Part shown: piece after piece, positions 20,762 to 31,942 of the stretch
Layout of the letters: each line of letters opens with the position of its first letter
How positions within the stretch are numbered: the stretch's first letter is position 1
Source of the DNA: Capronia americana
Lineage: Eukaryota; Ascomycota; Eurotiomycetes; Chaetothyriales; Herpotrichiellaceae
NCBI GenBank assembly: GCA_016110215.1
Contig: JADWQD010000027.1
Location: forward strand, 62,001-126,000
DNA length: 64,000 nucleotides
Direction: 5' to 3'
The notes under the pieces: model-generated
Told to the model about the DNA's origin: nothing
Seen by the model: only the letters and a program-made list of their open reading frames with translations
Databases searched by the model: none
Translations under genes and position numbers: made by a program

Positions 20762-21405
20762 TCAGTCCAAGTCCATCTCTTCCTCCGTGCCACCTCCAAC
20801 CAGCATCTTCCTCTTCCTCTTCTGTCTGATTCTCTCTTCGCCAACAACCCTGCTTGCTTCCATTTCCGCTCGGACTTGGGCCACCATCGGTTCCATCTCC
20901 GCCCGGGCGGCCTCCAGGTCCGCCAACTCCTTCTTGATCAGGTGCTCGCCTTGGGCCACAACCTTGAGGTCTTGTCTTCTCTTTGCGTCTCTCTGCGCCT
21001 TCCCACTCAATCGTCTCCTGGTGAACACCCTCTCTCTCTTCGCTCTGATCTCCTCGATCCTCTCCATCGCCTTGATCGTCGCCTGTACGAGATTGCGATC
21101 GTACTTCACTGGCGCGTTCCTCCTCTTGGCAAATTGTGACAACAGGAGGTTTTGGTCGACAATCATCTCCTTGCCCCGCAACGCTCGGTGCGTCTTGGTC
21201 CACTTAAGTTTGCGAGGTTGGCGCTTCATCTTGAAGTTTTTGTGGCATTTGGAGCGGCAGAAGCGGAAGACTTTGGCGTCGTTGCGGACGAAGGTGATGC
21301 CCTTGGACGGGTAGACCGGGCGGGAGCACAGGTGGCAGGTTTCGATCCTGGGATGTGTCAGTTTGTGCTGAAAATCAAGTCAAGGCAGTGTGAGGCACAC
21401 CTCAT
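20762..21405 (-). CDS. RLP24: Ribosome biogenesis protein Rlp24
   Basis: Rlp24 holds the place of ribosomal protein eL24 on early pre-60S particles and is released by the AAA-ATPase Drg1/Afg2 in the cytoplasm. The coding sequence is two exons. The first is only 5 nt (ATGAG, 21405-21401), followed by a 53-bp intron (GTGTGC...CCCAG), then 21347-20762. Total is 591 nt, 196 residues; yeast Rlp24 is 199. The spliced start is MRIETCHLCSRPVYPSKG, the Cys2-Cys2 zinc-ribbon of the eL24 family, with the second Cys pair in FRFCRSKC. The C-terminal part is a long basic coiled coil as expected for Rlp24 and not for eL24. Without the 5-nt exon there is no ATG before the zinc ribbon. Confidence 0.94.
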
Positions 21406-22122
21406 GGCTGCGGCGTCAGCTGAAAAGCAAAGCCGGTAGGATGTCGCGAGACTATCTGAAAGCCGATCTTCCAACCCCAAGCCGTGTCTGCTGCGGGGAG
21501 AACAAGTGGTATGACTGCGTGTTGGTGTCGCCGACTGCAATGCAGGCGAGTTCACCTTTTCCTCAAAATCTTTGTGAAGCCGGCTAAAAATCAAGCCCCA
21601 CGTTTGTAGCGCCCCGATTGGTTCGCCTGGGCGCGGCTCTGATTGGCCGCCTGAATGACCGAATAGGGCAAAAGGATCTGAACCGCCGGCATTTCACCAT
21701 CAACTTCAGCTCGACACGCCTTCTCAACCCTTGACATGACCCGACACCGGCCATGGAACCTGCTAGCCTTCAGGGCCCTGCATGTTCTTGCGCTTCAGGC
21801 ACTCCCTCCCCGTCGATCGCTTCGGCAGACAATTCTTAAGCAGTGGCCTTGGCGCTGCTCGACCGCCGACTTCATTGGGCTGCTTTTCGTTTCGGACACA
21901 GCAGTGCGACCCCTGCGACATACTCGGTATCGATCGAAGAGACGGGCGTCGTGAGGCCCCCACTGGAGAGACATCGTACTACTAGGTCGCGAGACGAATC
22001 TGCCTTCCAACATCGTCGAGGTGAATGACCATGTGGGGTCTTGGATGTGCTGCCACCGTTGGAGGATCATTCACTGTCCCGAAATCAGCAATCAGGAGTG
22101 CGCCGTATACTGGCCACCTCTA
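21406..22122. other. Divergent intergenic region
   Basis: This holds promoters of RLP24 (-) and the second regulator gene (+). The regulator frame is open 34 codons upstream of its chosen start. No Zn2Cys6 exon could be found here. Confidence 0.45.
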
Positions 22123-23822
22123 ATGGCGCCTGAATTTACGATTGTGCTTGTTCCGTCGCCGCGACAGTCTGCAAGGGAACGCGAACTGCAAGCCTCGACC
22201 GTCCGCTCACATGCAGCACGAGTGTCGTCCGCACAGGCGGCAGTGACCAAATGGTCCAAGAGAACCGCTGTGTCAAACGCCAGGGCAGACCAGCGTGCCC
22301 GTGCAAAACAACAGCTACAGGCAAAAGCCGCTGCCAGCACGCCTCCTCTGGCCGCGACTCCACCGGAGACCGACGACGAGTCAAGCATCTCCATATCGCT
22401 CGCCAGCCCGATAATGATCTTGGGGCAGGGACAAGTCGACCCGTTCACGAATGATGGTCTTTCAGACTTGCCACCGATCGCTCGGAACAGCCTCGAGTAT
22501 ATGATGGAGATAATATGGCGCACGAACAGCCCCGGTTTGAGTAGAGCGACGCTTACCAACCACATCGCGCACTGCAAAATGCTCGCGGTCCATTCGCCGC
22601 TTCAGTTCCATACCCAGATCTCATCAGCGGTAAGCCTATGCTACGCTCTAAGCAATAGTCCAGAAGTATTGAAGACTTTACTGGCGACACGATTGAAGCA
22701 TCAAACCGCGGCGCTGAGTATCCTTAGAGACAGTATCGCCAATCTGACCGGCCCGCCGTCGGACGAACTGATTGACTGTCTCAGTAGATTGGCTGCACAA
22801 GGCGGTGACTTGGCCAGACCCGGATTTGTGAGTCGATATCGGCAAACTCCAATCGTCGACTCGCTTCCCATCCGTCTGTACGGCTGTTTCGAGCCCTGTA
22901 TCCCCCACTTTCAAGCATTAAGCTTCTTGATTCGACAGCGCGGAAGCCTTGAGGTGATCGCGCCCGCTATTTCGCATCATCTTTCGCTGTATGTTGTCTG
23001 GCGTCGTGAGTCAAAATCATTTGCTAACCCGTCGACAGAGCCGACGCGATGCTCGCAACGAAGCTTGGAACTCGTCCTACCTTTCCGATGCATAAAGATT
23101 TGCGGCGCGCCTCTGACAATCGCCAATTCTCCTTCGACACCGAGGCTGCTGAGCTTTGCTTCAATATGGGAAGTGGTTGGAAAATACTGGCTGAAAGCCA
23201 CCCTGAGATCATGAATTTGGCTCTGAGAGCCGGCGAGATAACGGCTGCACTGGACCAATCTTGCCGCGCGGGACAGGGTTGCCTACCATTTTCCCAGCTC
23301 ACCCTACTGGGCACTGTATTTCAACATGATCTCTACAACCTCGAATCCCCTGTGGACCGGTCAAGTTCTCATGATGACAGTAGTCACTGGATGTTCGAGA
23401 TCTGTCGGTTCGCCTTACAGATATACAGCGACGTTGTTCTCTTTCCCGCCCCCGAGTCCTCCAGGGTCAGACAGCGACTTGCAGCGCAGCTCTGGGGACC
23501 GTTGGCAGCCTACAACGCCACTCATAATCTTGATACCGACGCCAGCTACCGGGAGCTGATTCTTTGGGCAACTGTCATGGGAGCGGTTTCGTCCGAGGCG
23601 ACGAGGCATCGAGGCTGGTATCTGCGGCAACTGATCAAGATGGTGATTGACCAGAATCTCAGCTGGGAGATATTCAGGCGCTCGCTGACCAGGTTTCTCT
23701 GGTGGGAATACACCCTCGGCGAGCATGGTCGGGATATCTGGAAAAATGCGTGGGAACTTGCTCATGCGAACGGAAACACTAACATAAGCATCAGGCTCAG
23801 AGATCCAAGCTCGGTTCACTGA
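22123..23822 (+). CDS. Fungal transcription factor-like protein (Fungal_trans_2 type)
   Basis: Exons are 22123-22988 and 23039-23822; the 50-bp intron has a GTATGT donor and GACAG acceptor. Total is 1650 nt, 549 residues. I chose ATG 22123 (MAPEFTIVLVPSPRQSAR) over the in-frame ATG 22021 because the N-terminus FTIV-PSPRQS...RSHAA..S is typical of a group of fungal regulators that lack a zinc cluster. Residues about 50-90 are basic and may bind nucleic acid or act in nuclear import. From about residue 130 to the end it is helical and resembles the Fungal_trans_2 regulatory domain (WEYTLGEHGRDIW near the C-terminus). The target is unknown. It lies upstream of, and on the same strand as, the APC permease. 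Confidence 0.78.
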
Positions 23823-24479
23823 CAGGTGATTGCGACAATATTTGGCGTGGCTCGCTGATGACGCATTGCAGTCTAGATGTGTTGTTGTGCAAATCAACAG
23901 TATGCCTCGTTTCCACCGCACATTTGGCGCCGCTTCAGACGCCGGATCTTCTGTCGGGCGCATGCTGAGCTGACCTGGCACGATCTGCTGCGAGACAATG
24001 TTGCACAAACCGCCAGTCTATCCGAGGACATGGCACCCTTCACTCTATCTGTCACTCACTTTGCGCAGCGAATCGGCAAGTGGTAAGGAAGTTCCCCTAT
24101 CTTGCCCATGGCAGAGTGATACCTCGGGCAGCCTGTCGCATGTCGGGACAGATGGGGGTGATTCGTCTAAGCACCTGGTGCGTTTATCTACGAAGCTTAC
24201 CCAGAGCTTACTAGTGGAGGCCCAATCAACTGGTTCAACAGGGGTTCCTGCGGACAACTCCCGAGATTCTTATCTTTCGAAGCTTTACCGCTACGAGCAG
24301 GTCCGCAACCCATGTCTTCAGCCATGGATACACGGAACGCTGCCAAGATCTAGACCGCGATACCAGCATAGTTACCGACCCTAGGCGGTTATATATTGTA
24401 TCTCGACACGGCCGCCTTGTTCTGCGTGTTGTCAGTCTGACATCTTTCTTGACCTGCGCTCGTCGCAACAACTTGACCA
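23823..24479. other. Intergenic region upstream of APC permease
   Basis: 657 bp with no supported gene. It must contain the 3' UTR of the regulator and the promoter of the permease. Confidence 0.5.
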
Positions 24480-26362
24480 ATGGAGTCTCCTCAAGAGAAA
24501 CAGGTCGGTGTCGCCGGCGAACCCTTTGTGACTGACGTGGGTATCGAGGGTCTCAATCAAGACGACAAAGATATGGCCAGAATGGGCAAGAAACAAGAAT
24601 TCAGTCGGAACTTCAATTGGATCAGCAGTGTTGGTTTCACATCCTGCACCATGGGCACTTGATATGTTCCCCTACCCCTAATTGACAAGCATCCCGAGTA
24701 CTGACTGCGGGTTCACGGAGTTTGTTGCCCTGAACAACTTCCAGATGCTTGTCGACGGTGGCACGTCTGGCATGTTCTGGAGCTATACCTGGATCATCAC
24801 GGGACAGTTCTTCATCGTCCTCAGTCTTGCCGAGATGGCTTCCATGGCACCGACAGCTGGTGGGTGAGTGCATACTGCCCCGATTTGCCTTGCACACGCC
24901 AACTGACCTCGCTGCCAGACAATACCACTGGGTCAGCGAATTTGCACCTCAACGCTATCAAAAGGCGCTAAGCTACACGTCGGGATGGCTCAGTTCGACG
25001 TGTTGGGAGTCTTTTGTGGCCTCGGACTGCATGTTCGCCGCACAACTCATCTTTGCTCTCGTGCAACTTCGGAACCCCGACTTCGACATACACAACTACT
25101 ATACGGCCTTGACGAGTATTCTCATTGGAACCATCGTGACCGCCGTCAACGTCTGGGGCGCGAAGAAGCTTGCATTGCTGGAGAATGTATTTGTCACGCT
25201 GCACGTCGTCTCCTTTCTTGTCGTGCTCATTACGGTTGCTGTTGCTTCGCCCAAGAACGACGCAAAGGAGGTCTTCACCACTTTCACCGACAATGGCGGC
25301 AACTACCCGTTACGTAGGTCACCCTCTCCCCCTCATGAGAACTACCATTGTTCCATATGGGTGGCTGTGTATCTCGAACCTCCGTCTTCTAAGCGCGTGC
25401 TGACACTGTTTGCAGTGGGACTCACGGTCATGGTTGGCCAGGTCCCAGCCATGTGGAACGTCCTTGCTTCAGACGCAGTTGCTCACCTTTGTAAGTTATG
25501 ACCATGATCAAGCCAACCCCCAAGGCAAGCACTAACTTTGACACGAAGCCGAGGAAGTCAAGAACGCTAGCGTCGTGACGCCCAAAACAATGTTCTGGGC
25601 GTACATGTTGAACATCCCCCTCGCGTTCGCCATGCTCATCGTTTTCGTCTTCGCCATGACTGATGTCGAGACGGCGGTCGGTGAAGCCTTCCCCTTCGTA
25701 TGGATTCTGCAGAACTCGCTGTCTACGGCGGGCGCCCAAGCCATCACCGCCATCATGTTCATCTTGGTCTTCATGATCGCAGTGTCTTGCTTTGCATCCA
25801 CGAGCCGACAACTGTTTGCTTTTGCGAGGGATGACGGTATGCCCTTTCCGACGTGGTTGAAAAAGGTGAATCCCAAGTTGAACGTGGCGGCAAACAGCTG
25901 CTTTGTCACTTGGGGATACACGGTGGTCATGTCGTTGATCTACATCGGCTCTCCCATCGCCTTCAACGCCATCATCAGCTTAGCCATCGTGGCGCTCATG
26001 GCCACGTATGCCATCAGCATCGGCTGTGTGCTGTGGCGGAGAATCGTCCACCCGAACACCTTGCCGCCGGTGTATTGGAGCTTGGGGAAATGGGGTGTTG
26101 CAGTCAATACGTTGGGATTGGTATATGCGATTTACGCCTTCTTTTGGGCGTTTTGGCCGATCTATTGGAAACCCACGGCCGATGAGGTGAGTCGTCACGA
26201 GAAATGGTAAACTTACCAGCGGCTGCTAACGTTCTGCAGATGAATTGGGCAATCGTCATCTTTAGCGGCGTCATGTTGATCTCTGCGGTCAACTGGGTCT
26301 TCTCGGCCCGTAAGATGTATACCGGTCCAGTGGCTACTTGTGAAGGCCGGCAGCAAGGGTAG
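24480..26362 (+). CDS. APC-family amino acid/GABA/choline-type permease with AT-AC intron
   Basis: This is a plasma-membrane permease of the amino acid-polyamine-organocation superfamily, subgroup of fungal GABA/choline/amino-acid carriers. Exons are 24480-24661, 24717-24863, 24919-25313, 25416-25490, 25549-26186 and 26240-26362; total 1560 nt, 519 residues, the usual length. Introns 2-5 are GT..AG. The first junction has no usable GT donor: reading on gives TGA right after MGT. An AT...AC intron at 24662-24716 restores MGTWEFVALNNF, with the Trp-Glu common in this family. Other signatures are FWSYTWIITGQ, SLAEMASMAPTAGGQYHWVSE and FAFARDDGMPFPTW. About 12 membrane segments follow. If the intron were not spliced, the product would be 60 residues. 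Confidence 0.9.
24662..24716 (+). other. Candidate AT-AC intron (55 nt)
   Basis: It begins ATATGTTCCC and ends GGGTTCAC. A branch-like TACTGAC (A at 24704) lies 12 nt from the 3' end. Removal joins ACT TG to G GAG TTT and keeps phase with all later exons. The branch looks like the standard fungal U2 branch, not the U12 type, so this would be a U2-type AT-AC intron. Confidence 0.72.
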
Positions 26363-27559
26363 TCCGCTCGTGTACGAGTCATACTGGAAGGGTTTTCGTC
26401 AGAAGCACCGAATATAGAGAGATACACGTCCCCCTGAAGCTTGCAGCTTTCACGATAGTCAAGACTAAGCCCTAACCCTAGGTCATAGGGCGTAACGCAG
26501 ATCTGGGGCCATCGCGACAGCCCAGAAGATGGGAATCCTCGATCGTCATGAAGATTCTGCATATGTCGCAGCAGCCAATGCTGAAGAGCACCGGCTTGGC
26601 CACGCAGAGCATCCACGCTACAGTCCGTGCCGTGTGTATGCCATTTTGTAGCCCTTCAGCTGTGCATCGTCCCCGGGTTCAATCAAGAGGGACGGTCTAT
26701 CTATACCTCGTGCAGACTATAGCTCTAACTATTTTCACTGTGAGAGGAGATGTATGGAGTAGTAGGGGTTAAGGGTGAGTAATCTACAAGGCCATAATTG
26801 ATTTTCACGTCACCTCATACAGTATTGGTGCCGACGTCGATCCCGCCCTGGAGAGACGCTGAGTTCTTAAGTAGTAGGTACGAAGTGTACGGATTGTATG
26901 GAGTGGGTGACGATCCTACACCTCGCTCCGACTCGTTATGTTCTCCTGTAGCTGGACTAATCACTGTACCTACTTCGTCTTCATTTTGTCTTCATTTCGT
27001 TTCGTGTTTGTTGGATGATGAGTTCCTTGTATTATTGTATTCGCTCATGCCTTGTCCTTCGTTCCTGTGTACCAAGGCACCACTGTCACGCCCCCACCTG
27101 ATATGGTTGTTGTTCGGTCTGCGGTAGTGGCAGTGGCATTGGCATTGGTATTGGTACTGCTTCTTTCTCGACCGAGTGCTCTCTCGCGCCGGAGCAGTTA
27201 CGTATTCATCAATGGATACACGGAATCTCTCCCAATCAGATCAGTCCTTGATAGTGGCAGTAGCAGTGGAGTGGCTTTACCCTGGTATAGTTCTCATTGC
27301 TGTATCTTGAAGCAGAAATATTACTTCTATATTCTGGCACTGGACGTGAGGTATGTTTATGTATCCATGTATACATGTACTTGCGTGTGTGTCCCTTGAT
27401 TAAGAACCTCGGCGCAGATATACATATGAGGGACAATAAATAAGATTTTCCCTCTCTTTGTGAGGATATATCTCCCCGTCTCTGCGCACGTCACCACCCA
27501 CTCAAACCCACCATCTATCTACGTATCAAGATCCATGTCCATACACAGATAGCTAGGCC
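26363..27559. other. Convergent intergenic region, no gene seen
   Basis: 1.2 kb of 3' flanks, AT-rich in places. Contains CCCTAACCCTA at about 26470-26480, two telomere-like units only. Frames here are short and lack domains. Confidence 0.5.
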
Positions 27560-29035
27560 TCACCAAAAAGCCAACACCCTCGCCTCGACACTCTCCCTCG
27601 GGTCTGCCCCCTCCGTGCCCAGCACAAGGGGACTCCCATGTCCACAACACGCCGCGATCCGGTCATCATACTGACTCTCCGTATCCGCAAACTTGAACAT
27701 CCATACCTCGTGCGGTTCCTGGTCCGGCACGTAATACCACTCGTGGTCCTCGGCCCGCGCGGGCTTGGAAATCATATACGCCTCGAGGAGATAATCCCCT
27801 TTGTGGCCCTTGGCGCGGTAGTCGAACGCGTGCAGGTCGCGCGTGATGTCACGGCGGCGGTTGCCGTTGCCGTCGTCGCCGTTGTTGCCGTTTTCATTGC
27901 AGCCGGAGAGAAGACCACCCTCCACCCCGGCCGGTGCGCGCTCACGCTCACGCTCACTCCAGTTCAACAGCGCGATCGGGTCGCGGGTCACGCGTTTCAG
28001 CGGCCTCCACACGCTGTAGGCGGCGACGCGCGGAGGGCGGGTCCCTGCGTCTAGGGCCGCAATGGCGTCGGCGCCCGCGGCGGAGATGTCGGCGCGGCAG
28101 TGGCGGACCGTGTCGAGGAGGCCGCGGAGGGTGTAGTCGACGTGCAGGCCGCGGGCGGGTTCGAGGGACCGGGCCGGGTCGGAGGGGGAGACTAGGGAGG
28201 AGGGAGGAAGTAAGTAGGTGAGTAAGGAGGATGTAAGTGGGATGTTAGTCGGACGTTGGGAGGATGTAAGTAGGTAAGTAAGCAAGCGAGTAAGTAGGCA
28301 TGTCGGTGGTGACCGTCACGGTCAGTCCCTCGCCCAGGCGTCAAGCAGCGATCAAGCAAGAAACCAGACCATCAACACGCAATCAACGAAACATACGCAC
28401 TCATGCACACACACACACACACACACACTCACTCACTCACTCACGCACGCACACACACACGTCTCGAACTCATATCACCTCACACTCCCTCTCACTCTTT
28501 CGTCACACTTACTCATAGGAACATCACAATCCAACTTCTCAATCATCCGATCCAACTCGCCACCCCGGGGATGATAGTACTTGGTCCCCTCCTCGCCATC
28601 ATAGCGACTCCCGGCCCTGCGTCGAAAAGCCACATTATTGACCACCGCAACCCGACACCCCGTGACGCGCCGCACCAACGCCTCCACCGCGGGGATATAC
28701 GTCTTGCGGAGGGCGGTTTCGTCGTTCCACCACGCGGTGTCCGTGTCCGTGTCGATATCGCCGAGGGTGTGGCGATCGTCGTCGTCCTCCACGACGAGGG
28801 TGAAACCGTGCTTGTCCAGCCCCGCGGGTCCGCGCTCGAGATGCGTCGCGGTGCGGTAGTTGTGCAGCGGCAGGGTCTCTTCGTGCAGGTTGATCGGTTT
28901 GGGTTGGGCGAAGAGGCTGCGTTCAGAGGCCGGGACGCTGCGGTCGGGTTCGCAGTAGCGGAAGATGGCTTTTGTTGGGATATTAGTACTCGCGGGCGGA
29001 GATTGGGATTGCGACTGTGAGTGTGATTGCGACAT
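27560..29035 (-). CDS. AsaB/CmcJ-related non-heme oxidoreductase
   Basis: The family includes CmcJ (cephamycin methoxylation partner) and fungal AsaB-like enzymes of secondary metabolism; most members are uncharacterised. Exons in coding order are 29035-28513 and 28191-27560, total 1155 nt, 384 residues, normal for the family. Family marks include VNNVAFRRR, HVDYTLRG (H-x-D, a likely metal-binding pair, about residue 190), AYSVWRPLKRVTRDP and the C-terminal CGHG...R-ES-E-AR stretch. An Asn/Gly/Asp-rich loop (CNENGNNGDDGNGN) is inserted before the conserved end. The intron is 321 bp, several times longer than others here, and is filled with simple repeats. No synthase gene for a secondary metabolite is next to it. 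Confidence 0.85.
28404..28460. repeat. Compound microsatellite inside an intron (AC)n-(TCAC)n-(GCAC/AC)n
   Basis: Runs of CA, then about four TCAC units, then CACGCACG and CA again, all within the intron of the AsaB-like gene. A second degenerate GTAAGTAGG-type repeat lies near its 3' end (about 28205-28300 on the plus strand). Confidence 0.88.
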
Positions 29036-29579
29036 TCTGGCACGGATGGCAGTTCAAAGCACGGGTAGCAAGTAATTCTTATGATGTCGATGATGGGCCG
29101 ACGTTCGTTAAATTGATTCATGCGCTTCTTGTCCTTGGGATGGTGCTGTCTGTGTCTGTATTATGCATCCCGATCGAGGACCTGTCTTACACGAGCTGAC
29201 ACTTGCTCCGCACGCTGCTGCACTGAATGACATGCTCACTCGATGTGTCATCCGTCCGGAGTACGTATTCGATAGGATAGGGGGCCTGATGAGGCATCTC
29301 GAGACACCACCACAGGAACGTAAGAGGCATGTAAGAGTTACCACAGGCACATTAAGATCAGCATGGTCATAATAACATCGGTTCCTTCACTCATGTGGAT
29401 ATCTTCCATCCTTGCCATGCAAGGTTTCCGATATGGGAACAAGAGGCCATAGGGGGTTCGCCGGAACAAGGACATGCATGTACCCGTAACAGGACTCGGC
29501 CTGGAGGAAATGCCAGAACAAGTAAAGGCTGTGTCTCCGATGCTGAAGAATGTAGTACTGGATCTCACTTTCGACACCA
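29036..29579. other. Intergenic region, no gene seen
   Basis: 544 bp between two minus-strand genes: the promoter of the AsaB-like gene and 3' flank of the membrane-protein gene. Confidence 0.5.
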
Positions 29580-31942
29580 CTACACCCACTGCTGGGAGTC
29601 AGACGGGTCGATCCCCTTATCACCGCCTACTACCTTGTAGTAAAAGCTGCCGGTCGCACTCTGCATTAATCCCACCCTGTCATGCTCCTCTTGGATATCC
29701 GGTTCCCGGGGTAAGAGCCCGCTGCGATCACTATCTTCTTGTCCTGCCGATATACTCAGCGCCACTGCCCACGCGACAAGCCCGAACAGGGTCAGCCTCA
29801 CTTTGGCGTCGCGGACGTCTCCTCGTGATGCGGTGCGTACAGCAAGCACGGCAAGGATACAGCCTACGGCTATATAGCCCAGACAGCACCAACCCAAGAA
29901 CACCAGGGCCGGAATTGAAACCTTGATGACCAACATCGGTACTCGGGTCTGTTGGAGCAGATTTGACCGGGAAGAACTCAGTCCCCCAATCGTGGCCATG
30001 ACGACGGGCGAGTAAAGGCTCGCCCAGGTCTGCGCAAAGGCAATGCTCGAGTTCTGCACAGCAGCTTGTTTGAGGATCGTCTGGAGTGTGGCACTCGTCC
30101 CTGATACCGAAGATGATATATGACTGCCATGCCAGATTTCCGAGATGGTCCCATTCGGCGCGGGAGTCGCCCGCACGTCCCGGATGGTGCCGTTGAACCA
30201 AGTGTAGTCGACGAGGAGAGATTGGTAGCTGCAAGCAATGACACCGTCGTAAACGTGGTTCGGGCCCTTGAAGAAGCCTGCGTCTAGGGAGAGATCGGCA
30301 TTGGCGAGGACGGCCGTCGATGCAAACCTAGCGGCGAAGGCAACGTAGACCTCGTTGATGAGTTGGCTGTCTGGCATCAGAGGGAGATCGGGATCGGGCG
30401 CGCCCGTGTCTGGGTTGTATCCAAAGGGGTTGTAAGGTTCCGTCAGACCTTCGTCCATGAAGAAAGCCATGCTAGGTGGGGAGATCAAGTCAGCAACCGC
30501 AAATGAAACCCAGGGCTAACTCACAGGATGTTGGAATCGACCTTGAATCCCAAGGCGGGATAGTCTATACCGGGCACAGAAGCGTTTGTCTCGGCTTCAC
30601 CCAGTGAACCCCAGAACTGGGGGCTGCAGTAAAAGCCCGAGTACAAATCCTCAGGGCCCCAAACGCCAAAATTACACGACGGAGTGATGGGTTTGCACTG
30701 TGATCTAATGCCGATTGTCGAAGCACGGTAGTCGACATACGGTGAGAGACTTTGAGTTTTGGGAAGCAGGAGGGCAACGTCGCCGACGTTTGATGGGACA
30801 ACTCGGATCTCGGATGTCTGAGAAGTATTGTGGTACAGGAAGAGCATTTCGTTGTGTTCGGCGAGGAATGCATCGTCGGAAATCAAGTTGTTGATCGAGC
30901 AAGGAAAGCCGAAATTGTCCTCTCGTTTCACCGCAAGGCACTGCTCAGACAAGCCGCGTCCGGATGCCTGTGCAATGCTGTCCACTCTCACTTGGTCGTA
31001 CTGGACCGTTTCTGTGGTGTAGTGAACCAAGGTATCTGCACCGAACATCAGGGTCGCCATGAAGAAGCATAAACTGAGCATGAGTCCAGCTTGGAAGAGA
31101 AGTCGAGGGGAACGTGGTGCCTTCTTGCGTTGCTGCCGGAGGCAGCGATACGAAAAGTATCGTCGAAGCCGGTCGGGCGAAGCCAGGAGAATTCCAATCA
31201 ACAAGCTGAGCTGATACGGAGTTGGCAATTCATCCCCTTTCGGTAACTTAGATGCCTCCGCCATGGACTGTGCCGTCTTCCAGGTCCATAGTTGCATGAG
31301 AAATCCCGCGAGCAGGCCAGCGATCTGTGTCGCTCGCCCCGTAACAAATGTCAACCATGCTGGGGTCGTTGTCAGCAATTGCCACCCACAACACTGTGAG
31401 CCTCTCATACTTGCGGGAATGCTGAGTAGTATAAATGCACTCTGTTTGCTATCGTCCCATCCAGTGGGCTCGAAGAAGAGGCCTCTCTCCGGCTTCACTC
31501 TGTAAATCGAAACTAGGACAGCCACCGTGCCTAGAATGAGCAGCATCGACCCGTGGATACAAAGCAAGGGAAACCAGAGCTCTTTCCATATTGCAGCACG
31601 TCGACATGGCTGTCCTGTTAGTGTTTCCTCCGAGCTGCCCACCAGGCGCTGCGATCGAGGAACTGCAGGCCGACCGACAATAGTTTCAGCATAGACAGCC
31701 TCACCAGAGAGCTTGCCGTTCTCTGCTCGAGTGCCTGCTTTAGGACTCGGCTGACGCGGAGTTGCGGTCTGCCTGGATTGCGCGTTCGAGGTGTCGAGGA
31801 GTTCGTATAAGTCGCTGTGACTTTCACCGTTCAGCTGGCTGCGGTGGAGGGAGGAGCGCCAGCTGGCAGGCGACCCGATACGAAGATCTCGGAAGCCGGG
31901 CACGTTCCTCAGGTGTCGAGGGGGGCTATCTTGGCCCTGCAT
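29580..31942 (-). CDS. Large multi-pass membrane protein, unknown function
   Basis: Exons in coding order are 31942-31411, 31359-30525 and 30471-29580. Introns are 51 and 53 bp with GTATGA or GTGAGT donors and CCAG or CTAG acceptors. Total is 2259 nt, 752 residues. The N-terminal 120 residues are polar and Ser/Arg-rich (cytosolic). A hydrophobic hairpin follows (LCIHGSMLLILGTVAVLVSIY), then further segments at about residues 185-215, 230-245 and 275-300. A large, probably exposed domain with Cys residues and several N-x-S/T sites comes next (about 305-630). Two C-terminal segments close the protein (LVIKVSIPALVFLGWCCLGY and a last one). Such proteins are common in Pezizomycotina, but I know no function. 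Confidence 0.78.

Noticed and set aside
24661..24720. Reading the APC permease as a pseudogene with a lost splice donor
   Set aside because: All other exons are intact and in phase, and an AT-AC intron restores the family motif exactly, so a working gene is the simpler reading unless RNA data disagree.
26470..26482. Telomere-like CCCTAACCCTA
   Set aside because: Only two units; too short to claim an interstitial telomere or an old chromosome end.
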